In this document: positions 63,811 through 64,000 of the stretch, piece by piece
Position numbering within the stretch: position 1 is the stretch's first letter
How the letters are laid out: every line of letters begins with the position of its first letter
The notes under the pieces: generated by a model
Told to the model about the DNA's origin: nothing
The model's input: the letters and a program-made list of their open reading frames with translations, nothing else
Database searches by the model: none
Assembly: GCF_006088715.1 (NCBI RefSeq)
Contig: NZ_CP030771.1
Span: forward strand, 6,405,501 to 6,469,500
Source of the DNA: Streptomyces sp. YIM 121038
GTDB lineage: Bacteria > Actinomycetota > Actinomycetes > Streptomycetales > Streptomycetaceae
Reading direction: 5' to 3'
DNA length: 64,000 bases
Position numbers and translations under genes: made by a program

Positions 63811-64000
63811 TCAGGACCCGGCGGAGCGGACGACCCGGGTGCCGACCGCCACGGCGGCGAGCGCGAAGCCGACGGCGACCAGGACGCCGTACAGCATGTG
63901 CGCGCTCGCGTAGGAGCCGACGTACGCGTCGCGGACGGCGTCCACGAGGTAGCGGAACGGCGTGAAGTGGGAGAGCACGTCCAGCCAGCCGGGGCCGAGC
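63811..64000 (-). CDS. ABC-2 type transporter permease (C-terminal end only)
   Basis: The last 63 residues of a protein whose start lies right of the window. It reads 'LDVLSHFTPFRYLVDAVRDA', then a membrane helix 'MLYGVLVAVGFALAAVAVG' and the basic end 'TRVVRSAGS', the typical C-terminus of DrrB-like ABC-2 permeases. Its ATPase partner is expected further right. Confidence 0.75.
   Translation of the reverse strand, partial: LGPGWLDVLSHFTPFRYLVDAVRDAYVGSYASAHMLYGVLVAVGFALAAVAVGTRVVRSAGS

Overview
The window is very GC-rich with strong G/C third-position bias, and its right-hand 40 kb carries the lysA-hom-thrC-thrB-rho-rpmE-prfA-prmC-glyA-atp block typical of Streptomyces chromosomes. Together with a GH18 chitinase, an LCP protein, GTG/TTG starts and NarL/DesK-type two-component pairs, this points to a Streptomyces (species not determinable).

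Left part (1 to about 23.4 kb): two integrated elements in tandem, with no core genes. An identical 42-bp sequence, the 3' part of a tRNA-Arg(CCG) gene, occurs at 13581-13622 and at 23385-23426 without the tRNA 5' half. The intact tRNA and the first integrase should therefore lie left of the window. Element 1 (left edge to 13622) is an actinomycete integrative and conjugative element (AICE). It has a Prim-Pol plus AAA ATPase replication module, Spd-like small proteins, a TraB/FtsK DNA translocase, a tightly overlapped run of small transfer-operon genes on the minus strand, and a control block (XRE regulator, Pif-like NUDIX protein, HD protein, GntR repressor). Its right-end cargo is a SLATT/DUF4231 membrane protein, an unknown gene and a GNAT acetyltransferase. 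Element 2 (13581-23426, 9.8 kb) is decayed: an integrase C-terminus fused by deletion to a RepSA-type initiator fragment, a frameshifted KorSA-like GntR gene and an XRE regulator broken by one TAG. It still carries apparently intact cargo: a DUF4365 protein, a SCO4402-family gene, two tandem paralogues with a PrimPol-like gene, and a phosphotransferase.

Middle (23.5-27.9 kb): a small accessory block with a PcaB-like lyase coupled to an unlisted 54-aa gene, an isopenicillin-N-synthase-like dioxygenase, a TetR regulator and a stand-alone receiver protein.

Right (28.1-64 kb): core genome. nrtL-lysA-hom-thrC-thrB (lysine/threonine branch), rho, an LCP ligase, rpmE-prfA-prmC-[36-aa micro-ORF]-tsaC-(pseudo)phosphatase-glyA, a WecA-like glycosyltransferase, the complete atpIBEFHAGDC operon, a DUF2550 gene, two HK/RR pairs, an MMPL transporter, a chitinase with a recognisable inducible promoter, a membrane protein, a PduO-type cobalamin adenosyltransferase, and the end of an ABC-2 permease cut by the window.

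The most unusual items are: a 42-nt leader-RNA element present twice in element 1 (41/42 identical) that can pair with the ribosome-binding site of the gene behind it; repeats immediately downstream of traB that look like a transfer origin; the tandem element array with covarying tRNA trailers; a 168-bp nested inverted repeat; and two very small translationally coupled genes.
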